DNA from: Chlorogloeopsis sp038404745
GTDB taxonomy: Bacteria > Cyanobacteriota > Cyanobacteriia > Cyanobacteriales > Nostocaceae
NCBI RefSeq assembly: GCF_038404745.2
Contig: NZ_JAYKTT020000001.1
Span: forward strand, 372,001 to 436,000
DNA: 64,000 bases
Reading direction: 5' to 3'
The position numbers and the translations under genes were made by a program. The notes beneath the pieces were generated by a model that searched no databases, was not told the DNA's origin, and saw only the letters and a program-made list of their open reading frames with translations. Each line of letters opens with the position of its first letter. Position 1 is the first letter of the stretch. This document shows, one piece after another, positions 1 through 9,161 of the stretch.

Positions 1-2
1 CT

Positions 3-317
3 GTGCAGCAAGCATCCCAACCAGCAATACCATCTCTACCAAAATTGTTAGTACCTCCAAAGCTACCCACAGCTACAGCACCAGAGGCAGCATCTGTGAT
101 TTCTTCTCCTGCTGGTTCATCACATACTTTAGAGGGATTGTTGGAACTAGGAAATAAATCTGCTGCTTTATTTAAAGTGAACGGTATTACTCGCCGAGTT
201 GAGATAGGTGAAAGCATCGGCTCTAGTGGTTGGACACTAGTTGATGTCGCTAACGGAGAAGCTATCATCCGCCGCAACGGCGAGGTGCGATCAATTTTTG
301 CAGGACAGAATTTTTAA
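3..317 (+). CDS. C-terminal part of an unidentified protein (cut by window edge)
   Basis: An open frame enters from the left edge and stops at 315-317, giving about 104 residues. The GTG at position 3 need not be the real start. The first third is rich in Pro, Ala and Ser and looks like a flexible linker. The last 55 residues have an alternating beta pattern (VNGITRRVEIGESIGSSGW, then AIIRRNGEVRSIFAGQNF). That pattern resembles the small periplasmic HR/PilP-like domains of pilus and type II secretion proteins, but this is only a resemblance. The proline-rich linker followed by a compact beta domain suggests an envelope protein. I do not recognise the family and assign no function. Confidence 0.6.
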   Translation: MQQASQPAIPSLPKLLVPPKLPTATAPEAASVISSPAGSSHTLEGLLELGNKSAALFKVNGITRRVEIGESIGSSGWTLVDVANGEAIIRRNGEVRSIFAGQNF

Positions 318-330
318 CAAAGAAGGTAAA

Positions 331-350
331 AGGCAGGAGGCAGAAGGGGA
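331..350. repeat. Short interspersed repeat, GGCAGGAGGCAG type
   Basis: AGGCAGGAGGCAGAAGGGGA lies between the first gene and the convergent sugar dehydrogenase gene. Close variants occur near 9990-10018, 37137-37160, 40034-40062 (reverse) and 63935-63955, always between genes or at gene ends. It belongs to the short tandemly repeated repetitive sequences common in filamentous cyanobacteria. Confidence 0.6.
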
Positions 351-421
351 AACTTCCTTTCTAAGCAGATTTAATTTTGATTATGTCCACTTAACTTAAT
401 AGCTAGTGGCTACCCACAGAT

Positions 422-1663
422 CTATCGAGTGACGCGGAGAATTTTGTCTCCCCCCTGAGGACAACTTCCTCTACCGTCGCAGTTACTGGTAGTAACGTAC
501 AATTCACCATCTAGCCCCATTACTACATCTCGGAGCCTTCCGAATTGATTTTGAAAGTACACCTCATGTAGTTGCACGCGATCAGGGTTTGCTGAATCGA
601 AAACAACCCGATGCAGGTGTCTGGAACCAAGAGTACCAATAATTAAGTTTCCTTTCCACTCAGGGATGCTATTCCCAGTATAAATTGCCGCTCCACCCGG
701 AGGTACGGCTTGTTGCCAAGTGAGGGAGGGAACAACCATACCTTGTTGTGATTTACAACCGTATATAGTAGGCCAACCAAGATTATCGCCTGCTTTGGCG
801 ACACTCACTTCATCGTGACCAGTTCTTCCTAAATCGCCACTAGGCCCGTGATCCGTCACCCATAGTGTAGAATTATTAGGCCAATCAAATCCTTGAGTGT
901 TGCGAATTCCTGTAATGAAAGCAGGATTATTTGGAAATGGATTATCTTTAGGAACTTGTCCGTCTGGTGTCAAGCGCAAAATCTTGCCAGCTAAACTATT
1001 AACATTTTGAGAGGATTTTGGCTCTCGCCCATCACCAGTACCAATATATAGCATTCCATCCGGGCCAAAGCGCAGACGACCACCATTATGGTAAATAGCA
1101 GCGGGTATATCATCGATAATAATTCGGTCTCGTGATGCCTTAACTCCATCAGTAGATAATCGCCACCGCTCAACACGATTGACTGGAGATCCATTTTTAT
1201 CAACTGTATAGTACAGGTAAAAAAATCGATTATTGGCAAAGTCGGGATGAGCTGCAATCCCTAACAATCCACCTTCTCCAGAGTCTGTAACTTTGACAGT
1301 ATTTACAGGAGCTTGTTGCAGCTTTCCATTCCTTACTAATCGCACCCTACCAGGGCGTTCTGTAACTAGCATATCCCCCCCTGGCAGAAAAGCTATTCCC
1401 CAAGGAACTTCCAAACCTGTAACTACCTCCTCAACCCGTACTTTTACCTGTCCTTGGGAACCAAAGCCATCTTGAATATATTTACAGGCTTGAGTTTGGG
1501 CAGCTGTTGTTGTATTTACTGCGGGTGATGCTGCTTGATTTTCATTATTAGAGTTGTTCTGTGTTGCTGGTGTAGTGTTACAGGCAACAAGTCCCGTTAA
1601 ACTTAGACAGACAACCAAATTGATTTTAGAGTTTCTTGAATACTTCATGCTTAGATTGGGCAA
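422..1663 (-). CDS. PQQ-dependent aldose sugar dehydrogenase-like lipoprotein
   Basis: The 413-residue product matches the soluble glucose/sorbosone dehydrogenase (GSDH) family, six-bladed beta propellers that oxidise sugars in the periplasm with PQQ. Landmarks are VTGLEVPWGIAFLPGGDMLVTERPG at the start of the propeller (shortened: VPWGIAFLPGGDMLVTER), GEGGLLGIAAHPDF, YHNGGRLRFGPDGMLYIGTG and GEVGRD-like turns near the end. The N-terminus has a charged segment, a hydrophobic stretch and the lipobox LVAC at about residues 25-28, so it is probably a lipoprotein. Met-6 is an alternative start. A Ser/Thr/Asn/Gln-rich spacer follows the lipobox. No PQQ synthesis genes are in view, so cofactor use is inferred from the family. 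Confidence 0.85.
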   Translation of the reverse strand: MPNLSMKYSRNSKINLVVCLSLTGLVACNTTPATQNNSNNENQAASPAVNTTTAAQTQACKYIQDGFGSQGQVKVRVEEVVTGLEVPWGIAFLPGGDMLVTERPGRVRLVRNGKLQQAPVNTVKVTDSGEGGLLGIAAHPDFANNRFFYLYYTVDKNGSPVNRVERWRLSTDGVKASRDRIIIDDIPAAIYHNGGRLRFGPDGMLYIGTGDGREPKSSQNVNSLAGKILRLTPDGQVPKDNPFPNNPAFITGIRNTQGFDWPNNSTLWVTDHGPSGDLGRTGHDEVSVAKAGDNLGWPTIYGCKSQQGMVVPSLTWQQAVPPGGAAIYTGNSIPEWKGNLIIGTLGSRHLHRVVFDSANPDRVQLHEVYFQNQFGRLRDVVMGLDGELYVTTSNCDGRGSCPQGGDKILRVTR

Positions 1664-1881
1664 AATCCTGTAACGATTCTCCGACTGAATACATATTTAA
1701 TATTTAATTTAGTATTCGTCTACGGCTGTAAAAATCCTCTCTAGGTTTGACAATTATGGGCAGGAAGTTTTGATTAGTTAATGGCTATTGTTCGTTAGTT
1801 AGACTAAGTTCTAAGGCGTATTGTTCCACAATCGTTTTGTGATTTTTTTATTTTTCGGTGGCAATAAATAGGACTTGGTTG

Positions 1882-2475
1882 CTAACGATTAGGCGGCAAA
1901 GCATCGAGTGCCAAATTGAGTTTGAGAACGTTAACTCCAGGTTCGCCAAAAATTCCCAGGAATCTGTTATCAGTATTTTTAGTTATTAAAGATTGAATTT
2001 GAGTTGGATTAATACTGCGGACAGAGGCAACACGTTGTACTTGTACTTGGGCTGCATTAATACTGATGTGGAGATCTAACCCAGAACCAGATGTATAAAC
2101 TAAATCAGCAGTGGGTTGAATATTAGCTTTTTGTAGCCGTGTGATTTCCTTTTGAATACGTTCGATCAGTTCGGGATTGCTGGGTGCAAGGTTGCTAGCT
2201 CCTGACGTACCTGTGGTAGCGACTTCTGGGCTAGTGCTATAGTCAACAGTGCTAGGGCGACTCCAGAAATAGCGATCGCTATTAAAGGGTTGACCAATTA
2301 ATGCTGAACCGATGACTGTGCCTTGATTGTTGGTGATTAGGCTGCCGTTAGCCTGAAAAGGTAATACGATCTGTCCGCAAATTAACATAAACAAAGGATA
2401 AATTAATGCTGTTAATAACCACAGAGCCAAGGTGGAACGAACAGCTTTATTGAGTTGGCGTATCTGACTCATCAA
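1882..2475 (-). CDS. kdpC: Potassium-transporting ATPase subunit KdpC
   Basis: KdpC is the single-span subunit that stabilises the KdpFABC high-affinity K+ uptake ATPase. The 197-residue product has one N-terminal membrane helix (about residues 15-35, ALWLLTALIYPLFMLICGQ). Family motifs follow: GSALIGQPFNSDRYFWSRPS and SGLDLHISINAAQVQVQRVA. The length is typical. Its ATG overlaps the stop of the upstream small gene by four bases (ATGA, 2472-2475), which implies translational coupling. It is the last gene of the minus-strand kdp operon. Confidence 0.95.
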   Translation of the reverse strand: MMSQIRQLNKAVRSTLALWLLTALIYPLFMLICGQIVLPFQANGSLITNNQGTVIGSALIGQPFNSDRYFWSRPSTVDYSTSPEVATTGTSGASNLAPSNPELIERIQKEITRLQKANIQPTADLVYTSGSGLDLHISINAAQVQVQRVASVRSINPTQIQSLITKNTDNRFLGIFGEPGVNVLKLNLALDALPPNR

Positions 2476-2660
2476 AATTTCTCCGGTTGAAAAATGACCA
2501 CAAATAAATAGATGCAGACATTTACAGTTACTAGTCCTAAAAGAGCAATGGCATAAGACGTAGTGCGTGATATTTCCTCAGGGGTGGCTGCATATACGGC
2601 TTGTGCTAAAAATACGTTGAGGATAAGTGTGAGGAAGAGAGAAATCGATAAGTTTTTCAT
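2472..2660 (-). CDS. KdpF/KdpG-like small membrane protein
   Basis: This 62-residue hydrophobic peptide lies between kdpB and kdpC. The first 24 residues look like a signal peptide or membrane anchor ending AVYA. A second helix near the C-terminus (YAIALLGLVTVNVCIYLFVV) ends in FQPEKF, as in KdpF-type peptides. In Anabaena kdp operons a small gene called kdpG occupies the same place, between kdpB and kdpC, whereas enteric kdpF precedes kdpA. I infer a stabilising role in the Kdp complex. The four-base overlap with kdpC supports co-expression. Confidence 0.8.
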   Translation of the reverse strand: MKNLSISLFLTLILNVFLAQAVYAATPEEISRTTSYAIALLGLVTVNVCIYLFVVIFQPEKF

Positions 2661-2665
2661 GATTG

Positions 2666-2703
2666 AAACGCAGAGGGGCGCTAAGGTAAACGCAGAGGGG
2701 CGC
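2666..2703. repeat. Tandem 22-bp repeat inside the kdp operon
   Basis: AAACGCAGAGGGGCGC occurs at 2666-2681 and again at 2688-2703, a 22-bp period, in the 54-bp gap between kdpB and the small kdp gene. It is the ACGCAGAGG-type short repeat of cyanobacteria, and it lies in transcribed operon DNA. Confidence 0.7.
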
Positions 2704-2714
2704 GGAGTATTTGA

Positions 2715-4784
2715 TTATGCTAGTCCTATGGCTGCAATGAAAACGTCAATAACTTTGATGGCAATAAAGGGAGCAATGACACCACCCAATCCATAGATAA
2801 AAATATTGCGTTGCAAAAGTTGATCTGCTGTCAGTGGGCGAAACTTGACGCCAGTTAGTGCTAAGGGAATGAGTGCGGGAATAATCAAGGCGTTGTATAT
2901 TAAGGCTGATAAAACAGCAGATTGGGCGCTGGCTAAACCCATAATATTGAGGCTACCAACACCAATACCAGCAAAGATGGCAGGAATAATGGCGAAATAC
3001 TTAGCGACATCGTTGGCGATGGAAAAGGTAGTCAGTGCGCCACGGGTAATCAGTAGTTGTTTACCAATGGTGACAATATCAATTAACTTGGTGGGATCGG
3101 AATCCAGATCTACCATATTAGCTGCTTCCTTCGCCGCTTGTGTACCAGAATTCATCGCTACGCCGACATTTGCCTGTGCCAATGCCGGAGCATCGTTAGT
3201 CCCATCTCCAGTCATTGCTACTAACTTTCCTTGGGCTTGTTCTTTTTGAATTACCTCAATTTTGTCTTCTGGTGTGGCTTCAGCTCTAAAATCATCAACT
3301 CCTGCTTCTTGAGCAATCACTGATGCAGTAATGCGGTTATCTCCTGTTAACATGATGGTTTGAATTCCCATCCGCCGCATTTGATCAAACCGTTCTCGAA
3401 TTCCCGGTTTAATAATGTCTTTGAGATAAATGACACCGTAAATAATTTCGTTTTGACACAGTGCCAGGGGAGTACCACCTAATCTCGAAACTCTCTCAAA
3501 AGCGGCATCAAGTTCAGGTGTTAATTGTCCATTACGCGAACGCACAAATCCTTTGATCGCATCTACTGCACCTTTACGAATTTGCACGCCGTCGGGTAAA
3601 TCAGTGCCACTCATGCGCGTTTTGGCAGAAAATTCGATACCTTCTGCTTGGTTGGGGTCAAAATCTAATTTTGCTCCTAATTTTTCTGCTAGTTTGACGA
3701 TGGATTTTCCTTCTGGTGTTTCGTCAAATACACTCGATGCTAGAGCAACTCTTGCCACCTTTTCCACAGAATGACCGTTAACAGGGATGAATTCCTCTGC
3801 CATACGGTTGCCCAAAGTAATTGTCCCTGTTTTATCTAATACAAGGGTGTTTACATCTCCGCAGGCTTCCACAGCACGTCCGGAAGTGGCAATGACGTTA
3901 AACTGAGCAACTCTATCCATCCCAGCAATACCGATCGCACTTAATAATCCGCCAATGGTAGTGGGTATAAGTGCGACTAGTAGGGCGATTAATACAGCAA
4001 TACTGACAGGTGAGTTTACGTAGACTGATACTGTCGGTAAAGTTGCGATCACAACCAAAAATACCTGAGTCAGAACTGCCAATAAAACCGTCAGAGCAAT
4101 TTCATTGGGAGTTTTACTGCGGGAAGCTCCTTCTACTAAGCTAATCATCCGGTCGAGAAAGCCTTGTCCTGGATCAGTTGTCACGCGAATAGTGAGTTCA
4201 TCGGAGATGATTCGTGTTCCTCCTGTCACGGAACTAGCAATATCTGTCCCCGGTTCTTTCAAGACTGGTGCAGATTCTCCTGTGATTGCAGATTCATCTA
4301 CAGAGGCAATACCTTTAATCACTTCACCATCAGCGGGGATAATATCACCAGCAATTACTTTAATTTGATCGCCACGTCTTAATGCTGTAGAGCTAACTTC
4401 TTGAATGGAACCATCAGCAAGGAGTTTTTTGGCTTTGGCTTCGGATTTTGCCGATCGCAAAGCATCTGCTTGAGCTTTACCTCGTCCTTCGGCTACAGCT
4501 TCGGCAAAGTTAGCAAATAGAACGGTTAAGAACAGAATTAAGGTAATTAGACCATTGAATAGTCTCAGATTATCACCCGGAGCTGGGCCAAATAGATCTG
4601 GTGCGATCGTCACTAATGCTGTAATGATTGTGCCTAACCAGACGACAAACATTACCGGATTTTTGAGCATATGACGCGGGTGCAATTTGATGAATGCTTG
4701 TTGAAACGCACGCCTGTAGAGTCCAGATTGTTTGACTTTTGGTGTATGTTTGCGTTCTTGACGTGGTTTGGTAGATCGTGTCAT
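2715..4784 (-). CDS. kdpB: Potassium-transporting P-type ATPase subunit KdpB
   Basis: KdpB is the catalytic P-type ATPase subunit that powers K+ uptake through KdpA. The 689-residue product has all signature elements: actuator motif TGES at about 168-171, phosphorylation motif DKTGT at 317-321 with the acceptor Asp at 317, nucleotide-domain KGA, and hinge motifs MLTGDN and MTGDGTNDAPALAQANVG. Membrane segments lie near residues 45-90, 230-290 and 575-685. The N-terminus is basic and cytosolic. It lies 84 bp downstream of kdpA and 54 bp upstream of the KdpF/G-like gene on the same strand. Confidence 0.97.
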   Translation of the reverse strand: MTRSTKPRQERKHTPKVKQSGLYRRAFQQAFIKLHPRHMLKNPVMFVVWLGTIITALVTIAPDLFGPAPGDNLRLFNGLITLILFLTVLFANFAEAVAEGRGKAQADALRSAKSEAKAKKLLADGSIQEVSSTALRRGDQIKVIAGDIIPADGEVIKGIASVDESAITGESAPVLKEPGTDIASSVTGGTRIISDELTIRVTTDPGQGFLDRMISLVEGASRSKTPNEIALTVLLAVLTQVFLVVIATLPTVSVYVNSPVSIAVLIALLVALIPTTIGGLLSAIGIAGMDRVAQFNVIATSGRAVEACGDVNTLVLDKTGTITLGNRMAEEFIPVNGHSVEKVARVALASSVFDETPEGKSIVKLAEKLGAKLDFDPNQAEGIEFSAKTRMSGTDLPDGVQIRKGAVDAIKGFVRSRNGQLTPELDAAFERVSRLGGTPLALCQNEIIYGVIYLKDIIKPGIRERFDQMRRMGIQTIMLTGDNRITASVIAQEAGVDDFRAEATPEDKIEVIQKEQAQGKLVAMTGDGTNDAPALAQANVGVAMNSGTQAAKEAANMVDLDSDPTKLIDIVTIGKQLLITRGALTTFSIANDVAKYFAIIPAIFAGIGVGSLNIMGLASAQSAVLSALIYNALIIPALIPLALTGVKFRPLTADQLLQRNIFIYGLGGVIAPFIAIKVIDVFIAAIGLA

Positions 4785-4868
4785 TGGTTGTTACTTCAAC
4801 AAAATTAATTACACATTCTTTAAGCTGTTCCCTGATATCCACCCGTAACTTCAATTTTGCCTAACCAC

Positions 4869-6554
4869 TTATCCACCTCTGGCAATCAGAAAAGCTTCTG
4901 CCAAAGGCCCCAAAACAAGTACAGGGAAGAATGTGAGCGCACCAAGAATCAAAATCACGCCACTTGTCACTCCTGTGAACAGTCTGGTATCAGTTCTTAA
5001 TGTGCCTGAAGTGACAGGAACAGGTTGCTTGCGGGACATACTATCTGCTAGCAGTAGTAGGGCAATAATGGGGATATAACGCCCTGCCAAAATGCTGACA
5101 CTGGTGCTGAGGTTCCACCACAGGGTGTTATCACTTAATCCTTCAAAACCAGAACCATTGTTGGCAGCGGCGGAAGCGTATTCGTAAACTACCTGCGAAA
5201 CTCCATGAAAACCAGGGTTAGTAATGCCTGAGAGGCGATCGGGAAAGCCAAAGACTATTGCCCAGGGGATAAGAATAGCGAAGGGGTGAACTAATAAGAT
5301 GACGCTGGCTAAGATGATTTCTTTTTTCTCGATTTTGCGTCCTAAAAATTCTGGAGTTCTCCCTACCATTAAGCCGGTGAGAAATATTGCCAAAATTAAG
5401 TAGATGAACAGATAAGCTGTACCAGTTCCTTGACCTCCCCAAATTATTTGTAAGAACATATTAAACAGAGTGGCAAATCCCCCAGTCGGCATTAAGGAAT
5501 CGTGCATTCCATTCACAGCACCACACATGGTTGCTGTAGTCATAACTGCCCATAGTGCTGTTTGCGCCCAGCCAAATCGCACTTCTTTGCCTTCTAGGTT
5601 GGGTTGCTGTCCCCCTAAAAGAGAATTAACAAGGGGATTGCCTTGAAATTCACCTACCGCAGTAATACCTACTAAAAAGACAAAAATGATAAAAATCATC
5701 CAAAACACTAACCATGCTTGTTTATGGTTGTTAGCAAACACGCCATAGGTATAAATAAATGCCGAGGGAATGGACATCATTGCCCACATTTCTAATAAGT
5801 TAGAGAAGCCGTTGGGATTTTCGTAAGGATGGGCTGAGTTAATCCCAAAAAAGCCACCGCCGTTTTCTCCTAATTCTTTGATCATCTCAAAGTGGGCAAC
5901 TGGCCCACGCGCTATTGCTTGAGTTGTACCCTCTAAAGTAGTAGCTGTTGCTGGGCCTGATAATGTTTCTGGTACACCTGCCAAAATCAACAATAATCCC
6001 CCAATCACAGATATAGGTAGCAAAATTCGCGTGATTGACCTAATCAAATCGTTGTAAAAGTTACCTAATGGTCTACCCGTTAAACCACGAATAAAAGCAA
6101 TACCCACTGCTAAACCAGTTGCTGCCGAGGTAAACATTAAAAAACCCAAGGCGAAGGTTTGACTGGCATAGCTAAAGGTTGTCTCCCCAGAGTAGTGTTG
6201 TTGGTTAGTGTTGGTGACAAAAGAAATAGTGGTATGTAGTGCCAGATCCCAACTAGGAGCACTTAAATTAGTAGGATTAAATGGTAGCTCTCCCTGAAAC
6301 ATCAAGATTAAATAAACTAAAATCCCCATAACTAGGTTGCTATACATCACTGCTTTGGTATACTGCCAACCTGTCATTTGTTCTTGAGGACGAATACCAC
6401 TAAAAGCATAAATAACTTTATCTATGGGATTAATTATGAAATCAAGGAATGTTTTTTCTCCGAGAAAAACATGAGCGATATATTTGCCTAGTAAGGGGGT
6501 TGTTGCTATGAAGATGAGTAGTGTGATAGCAATTTGTATCCATCCTTGTAGCAT
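4869..6554 (-). CDS. kdpA: Potassium-transporting ATPase potassium-binding subunit KdpA
   Basis: KdpA is the channel-like subunit of the Kdp ATPase that selects K+. The 561 residues are almost entirely hydrophobic with about ten membrane helices. Selectivity-loop motifs typical of the KdpA/Trk/Ktr superfamily are present: TNTNQQHYSGE, ELGENGGGFFGINSAHPYENP, GAVNGMHDSLMPTGG and AAANNGSGFEGLSDN. Length and start (MLQGWIQIAITLLIF) match the family. It is the first structural kdp gene and follows a small TrkA-C-like ORF after 30 bp. No truncated KdpD-type gene, as found in some cyanobacterial kdp operons, is adjacent. Confidence 0.97.
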   Translation of the reverse strand: MLQGWIQIAITLLIFIATTPLLGKYIAHVFLGEKTFLDFIINPIDKVIYAFSGIRPQEQMTGWQYTKAVMYSNLVMGILVYLILMFQGELPFNPTNLSAPSWDLALHTTISFVTNTNQQHYSGETTFSYASQTFALGFLMFTSAATGLAVGIAFIRGLTGRPLGNFYNDLIRSITRILLPISVIGGLLLILAGVPETLSGPATATTLEGTTQAIARGPVAHFEMIKELGENGGGFFGINSAHPYENPNGFSNLLEMWAMMSIPSAFIYTYGVFANNHKQAWLVFWMIFIIFVFLVGITAVGEFQGNPLVNSLLGGQQPNLEGKEVRFGWAQTALWAVMTTATMCGAVNGMHDSLMPTGGFATLFNMFLQIIWGGQGTGTAYLFIYLILAIFLTGLMVGRTPEFLGRKIEKKEIILASVILLVHPFAILIPWAIVFGFPDRLSGITNPGFHGVSQVVYEYASAAANNGSGFEGLSDNTLWWNLSTSVSILAGRYIPIIALLLLADSMSRKQPVPVTSGTLRTDTRLFTGVTSGVILILGALTFFPVLVLGPLAEAFLIARGG

Positions 6555-6584
6555 GAATTAGAAAAGCTCCTGAACTAGTATTGT

Positions 6585-6890
6585 TCAACTTTGGGTGAAA
6601 TAATCTTGTGAGAAGAAGTGACTTGAATACCTTTTATTTAAGGCAACTTTGAGCATAGGAACTAAGGCTGGATTTAAAGCAACAGCCAATATATAATCGC
6701 CATTGCAAATAATAGGCTCTGCATTTACTAAGATGACTTGGGTATCTCTAACAACGCCGATAATTACACATTCATTCGGTAAATTTAAGCTTGTTAATGC
6801 TTTGCCACAATGGCAGCTATTACCCCAAATTTTTACACTTATTAAACCTAATGCCATAAACGCATTTTTTTGTTGAGTAGAAGAAATCAA
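6585..6890 (-). CDS. Small TrkA-C (RCK_C)-like protein upstream of kdpA
   Basis: This 101-residue protein has a central stretch resembling the C-terminal ligand-binding domain of Trk/Ktr regulators: PNECVIIGVVRDTQVILVNA followed by ICNGDYILAVALNP. The usual layout is a promoter-proximal Leu-Pro, the strand VIIGVVRD, then a G/D-D-x-I-L-A-V turn. Such a domain would bind a cytosolic nucleotide or other small ligand and gate K+ transport. It ends 30 bp before kdpA on the same strand, so it is probably the first gene of the operon and may be a regulatory subunit. The fold call is by eye and the function is inferred from context. Confidence 0.6.
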   Translation of the reverse strand: MISSTQQKNAFMALGLISVKIWGNSCHCGKALTSLNLPNECVIIGVVRDTQVILVNAEPIICNGDYILAVALNPALVPMLKVALNKRYSSHFFSQDYFTQS

Positions 6891-7128
6891 TACCTTCTAG
6901 TTTGTAACAATTTATATTGTTAATGATTGGATAAACTAAGACAAGCAGTAGAAGGATATAAAACAGCGTTTATTTATTTATATCAAGTGTTTAGTATGTT
7001 TAAGTGAGATATATGCAAGCGTTTATTTTTAGATAAACACGTTTTGGAAAATTACTAATCAGGTAAAATACATAAGATATATATGCATTTTTTATTTAAA
7101 AGAATGCTTGATAAGCATTACATTCTAA

Positions 7129-8232
7129 ATGGTTAATTTCAAAGCTAGATTACCTAATAAAGAATCTCCTTTAGGCAAATTTTGGCTCATTGCTGGTTTA
7201 TTTATAGTTGTGATCACACTAGAGTTCTCTACGCCAACTGAGTACGTGTTTGGATATCTATACACGGGGCCTATTTTGTTGGCAAACTCTTGGTTGGGGA
7301 GGCGTGCAACTTTTCAAGCCACCCTTGCAGCCGTGTTTTTAACCATGTTGAATCTTGTAATACCAGTAGGCGAAGTGATGAAGGCTTCCACAATTGCCAG
7401 TAGAGCGATCGCAGCGATGGCGTTGATTGTTACTGGTGTGTTGAGCGATCGCCTGCAACGTTCCCAAGACGCGATCGCCCTCACCCGTGCTAAATTGGCA
7501 GCCCAAGAGGAATTATCCAGAGTTCGCGAAGACTTTGCTTCTACTCTCACCCATGATTTGAAAACTCCTCTGCTAGGAGCAATTGAAACTCTCAAAGCCT
7601 TTGAGGAAGAAAAATTTGGTGCTGTTTCACCAACACAACAAAAAGTTTTAGCCACAATGGTACGCAGTCATCAAACTTCCCTACAATTACTAGAAACTTT
7701 GCTAGATATCTATCGCAATGATACTGAAGGCTTAAAACTCAACTTAGCACCTGTAGATTTAACTATCGTGGCAGAGGAAGCAGCAGCTACTCTCAGCGAT
7801 TTAGCAGCTAACCGTCGCGTTTATCTTTCAGTTAACTATGGTGAGTCTAATTGGCGGCGATCACTTTGGGTTCAGGGTGATGCACTACAACTTCAACGAG
7901 TTTTTAGCAATCTCCTAGTTAATGCTATCAACCATTCCCGGCGTGGTGAGCGTGTTGAAGTGGTGTTAGAACCGCAAGATTCCTATCAAGTGGTGAAAAT
8001 TTTGGATACAGGTGCAGGTATTCAGCCCGAACAATTTCGCCATTTATTTGAACGATTTTATCAAGGACATAGCGATCGCCAAGCCAAAGGTTCTGGATTA
8101 GGACTTTACCTGTCTCGGCAAATTCTGGAAGCCCACGGCGGTATAATGTGGGCAGAGAATAGAGTGCCTGTCGGTGCAATGTTTGCTTTCAAGCTTCCGG
8201 CTTACCCATGTCAATCCTCTCTTACCGTGTGA
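7129..8232 (+). CDS. Membrane sensor histidine kinase
   Basis: The 367-residue product has three to four N-terminal membrane helices within residues 15-105, a short coiled coil (about 108-135), a HisKA domain with phospho-acceptor His-142 in LTHDLKTPL, and a HATPase_c domain. The N box is LLVNAINHSRRGE, the G1 box DTGAGI and the G2 box GSGLGLYL. There is no recognisable periplasmic sensor domain, so it may sense within the membrane. The response regulator starts one base after this stop codon, so the two form a two-component pair. It diverges from the kdp operon 238 bp away, and a role in K+ control is possible but unproven. Confidence 0.9.
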   Translation: MVNFKARLPNKESPLGKFWLIAGLFIVVITLEFSTPTEYVFGYLYTGPILLANSWLGRRATFQATLAAVFLTMLNLVIPVGEVMKASTIASRAIAAMALIVTGVLSDRLQRSQDAIALTRAKLAAQEELSRVREDFASTLTHDLKTPLLGAIETLKAFEEEKFGAVSPTQQKVLATMVRSHQTSLQLLETLLDIYRNDTEGLKLNLAPVDLTIVAEEAAATLSDLAANRRVYLSVNYGESNWRRSLWVQGDALQLQRVFSNLLVNAINHSRRGERVEVVLEPQDSYQVVKILDTGAGIQPEQFRHLFERFYQGHSDRQAKGSGLGLYLSRQILEAHGGIMWAENRVPVGAMFAFKLPAYPCQSSLTV

Positions 8233-8233
8233 G

Positions 8234-8920
8234 ATGCCATCTACCCCCATCAAAATTCTCTTAGTTGAGGATGATGAACTCTTCCGCTTAGGCTTACGCG
8301 TGCGATTACAACAAGAAACAGAGTTAGAAATTATTGCTGAAGCCGAAGATGGTGAAACAGCTATTGAGTTAGTTAATCAAAATCCTTTCGATGTAGTGCT
8401 GTTAGATGTAGGATTACCAGGAATTGGGGGTATTGAGGCTTGTAAACAAATTAAGCAGCAAAATCCCCACTTACCAGTTCTAGTCTTGACTTCCCATTCC
8501 CAAAAACCTTTAATTAAAAGGTTAATTGCAGTAGGCGCTCAAGGTTATTGTCTCAAAGGAGTAGCGGCAGAAAAATTGGTGTTAGCACTCCGTTCTGTTG
8601 CTGCTGGAGCATCTTGGTGGGATGAGACTGCAACCAAAGAAATTCGTTCTACTTTTGGATCTGATTCTGCACAACTTGACTCAGAAAATATCTTAAATTC
8701 CTCCAATCCACTCACCCAACGCGAACAAGAAATTTTGTCATTGTTGGTAGCAGGAAAAACTAACCGAGAAATTGCCCTCGCACTTTACATTACACCTGGA
8801 ACAGTTCGAGTGCATGTGCATGCGATTTTGCATAAATTGGGAGTAGGCGATCGCCACAGCGCTGTTGTTGTTGCTTTACAAAAACGTTTCATCAAAAGTG
8901 ATTCTCTTTTAGAAGAGTAG
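8234..8920 (+). CDS. NarL/FixJ-type response regulator
   Basis: I choose the ATG at 8234 (MPSTPIKILLVEDDE), one base after the kinase stop, over an upstream in-frame start that would overlap the kinase. The 228-residue protein has a receiver domain with acidic pocket E12-D13-D14 and phospho-acceptor Asp-58 in VVLLDVGLPG. It ends with a LuxR-type helix-turn-helix (TQREQEILSLLVAGKTNREI, then GTVRVHVHAILHKLGV). It is a transcription factor phosphorylated by the adjoining kinase. Its targets cannot be read from sequence. Confidence 0.93.
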   Translation: MPSTPIKILLVEDDELFRLGLRVRLQQETELEIIAEAEDGETAIELVNQNPFDVVLLDVGLPGIGGIEACKQIKQQNPHLPVLVLTSHSQKPLIKRLIAVGAQGYCLKGVAAEKLVLALRSVAAGASWWDETATKEIRSTFGSDSAQLDSENILNSSNPLTQREQEILSLLVAGKTNREIALALYITPGTVRVHVHAILHKLGVGDRHSAVVVALQKRFIKSDSLLEE

Positions 8921-9161
8921 TAATTTCAAAGTTTTTTTGATGTTGTTTCGCAAAGGTTGAAGTAAGCTCAGACTCAAGTTATCATCAAAAGTCTTTGCTG
9001 GATAGTGTGCTAGTTAATTTTCATACCTTAGATAGAGACAATAAATCAAAATTTCCGCGTAAACTGCACTTGCTAATCTTGCTAGTATTATTAATAGTTA
9101 AACGTAAACATAACTGTACTATCACAAATAAAATCTGCTAACTTATAATCAAAGTGTACTT

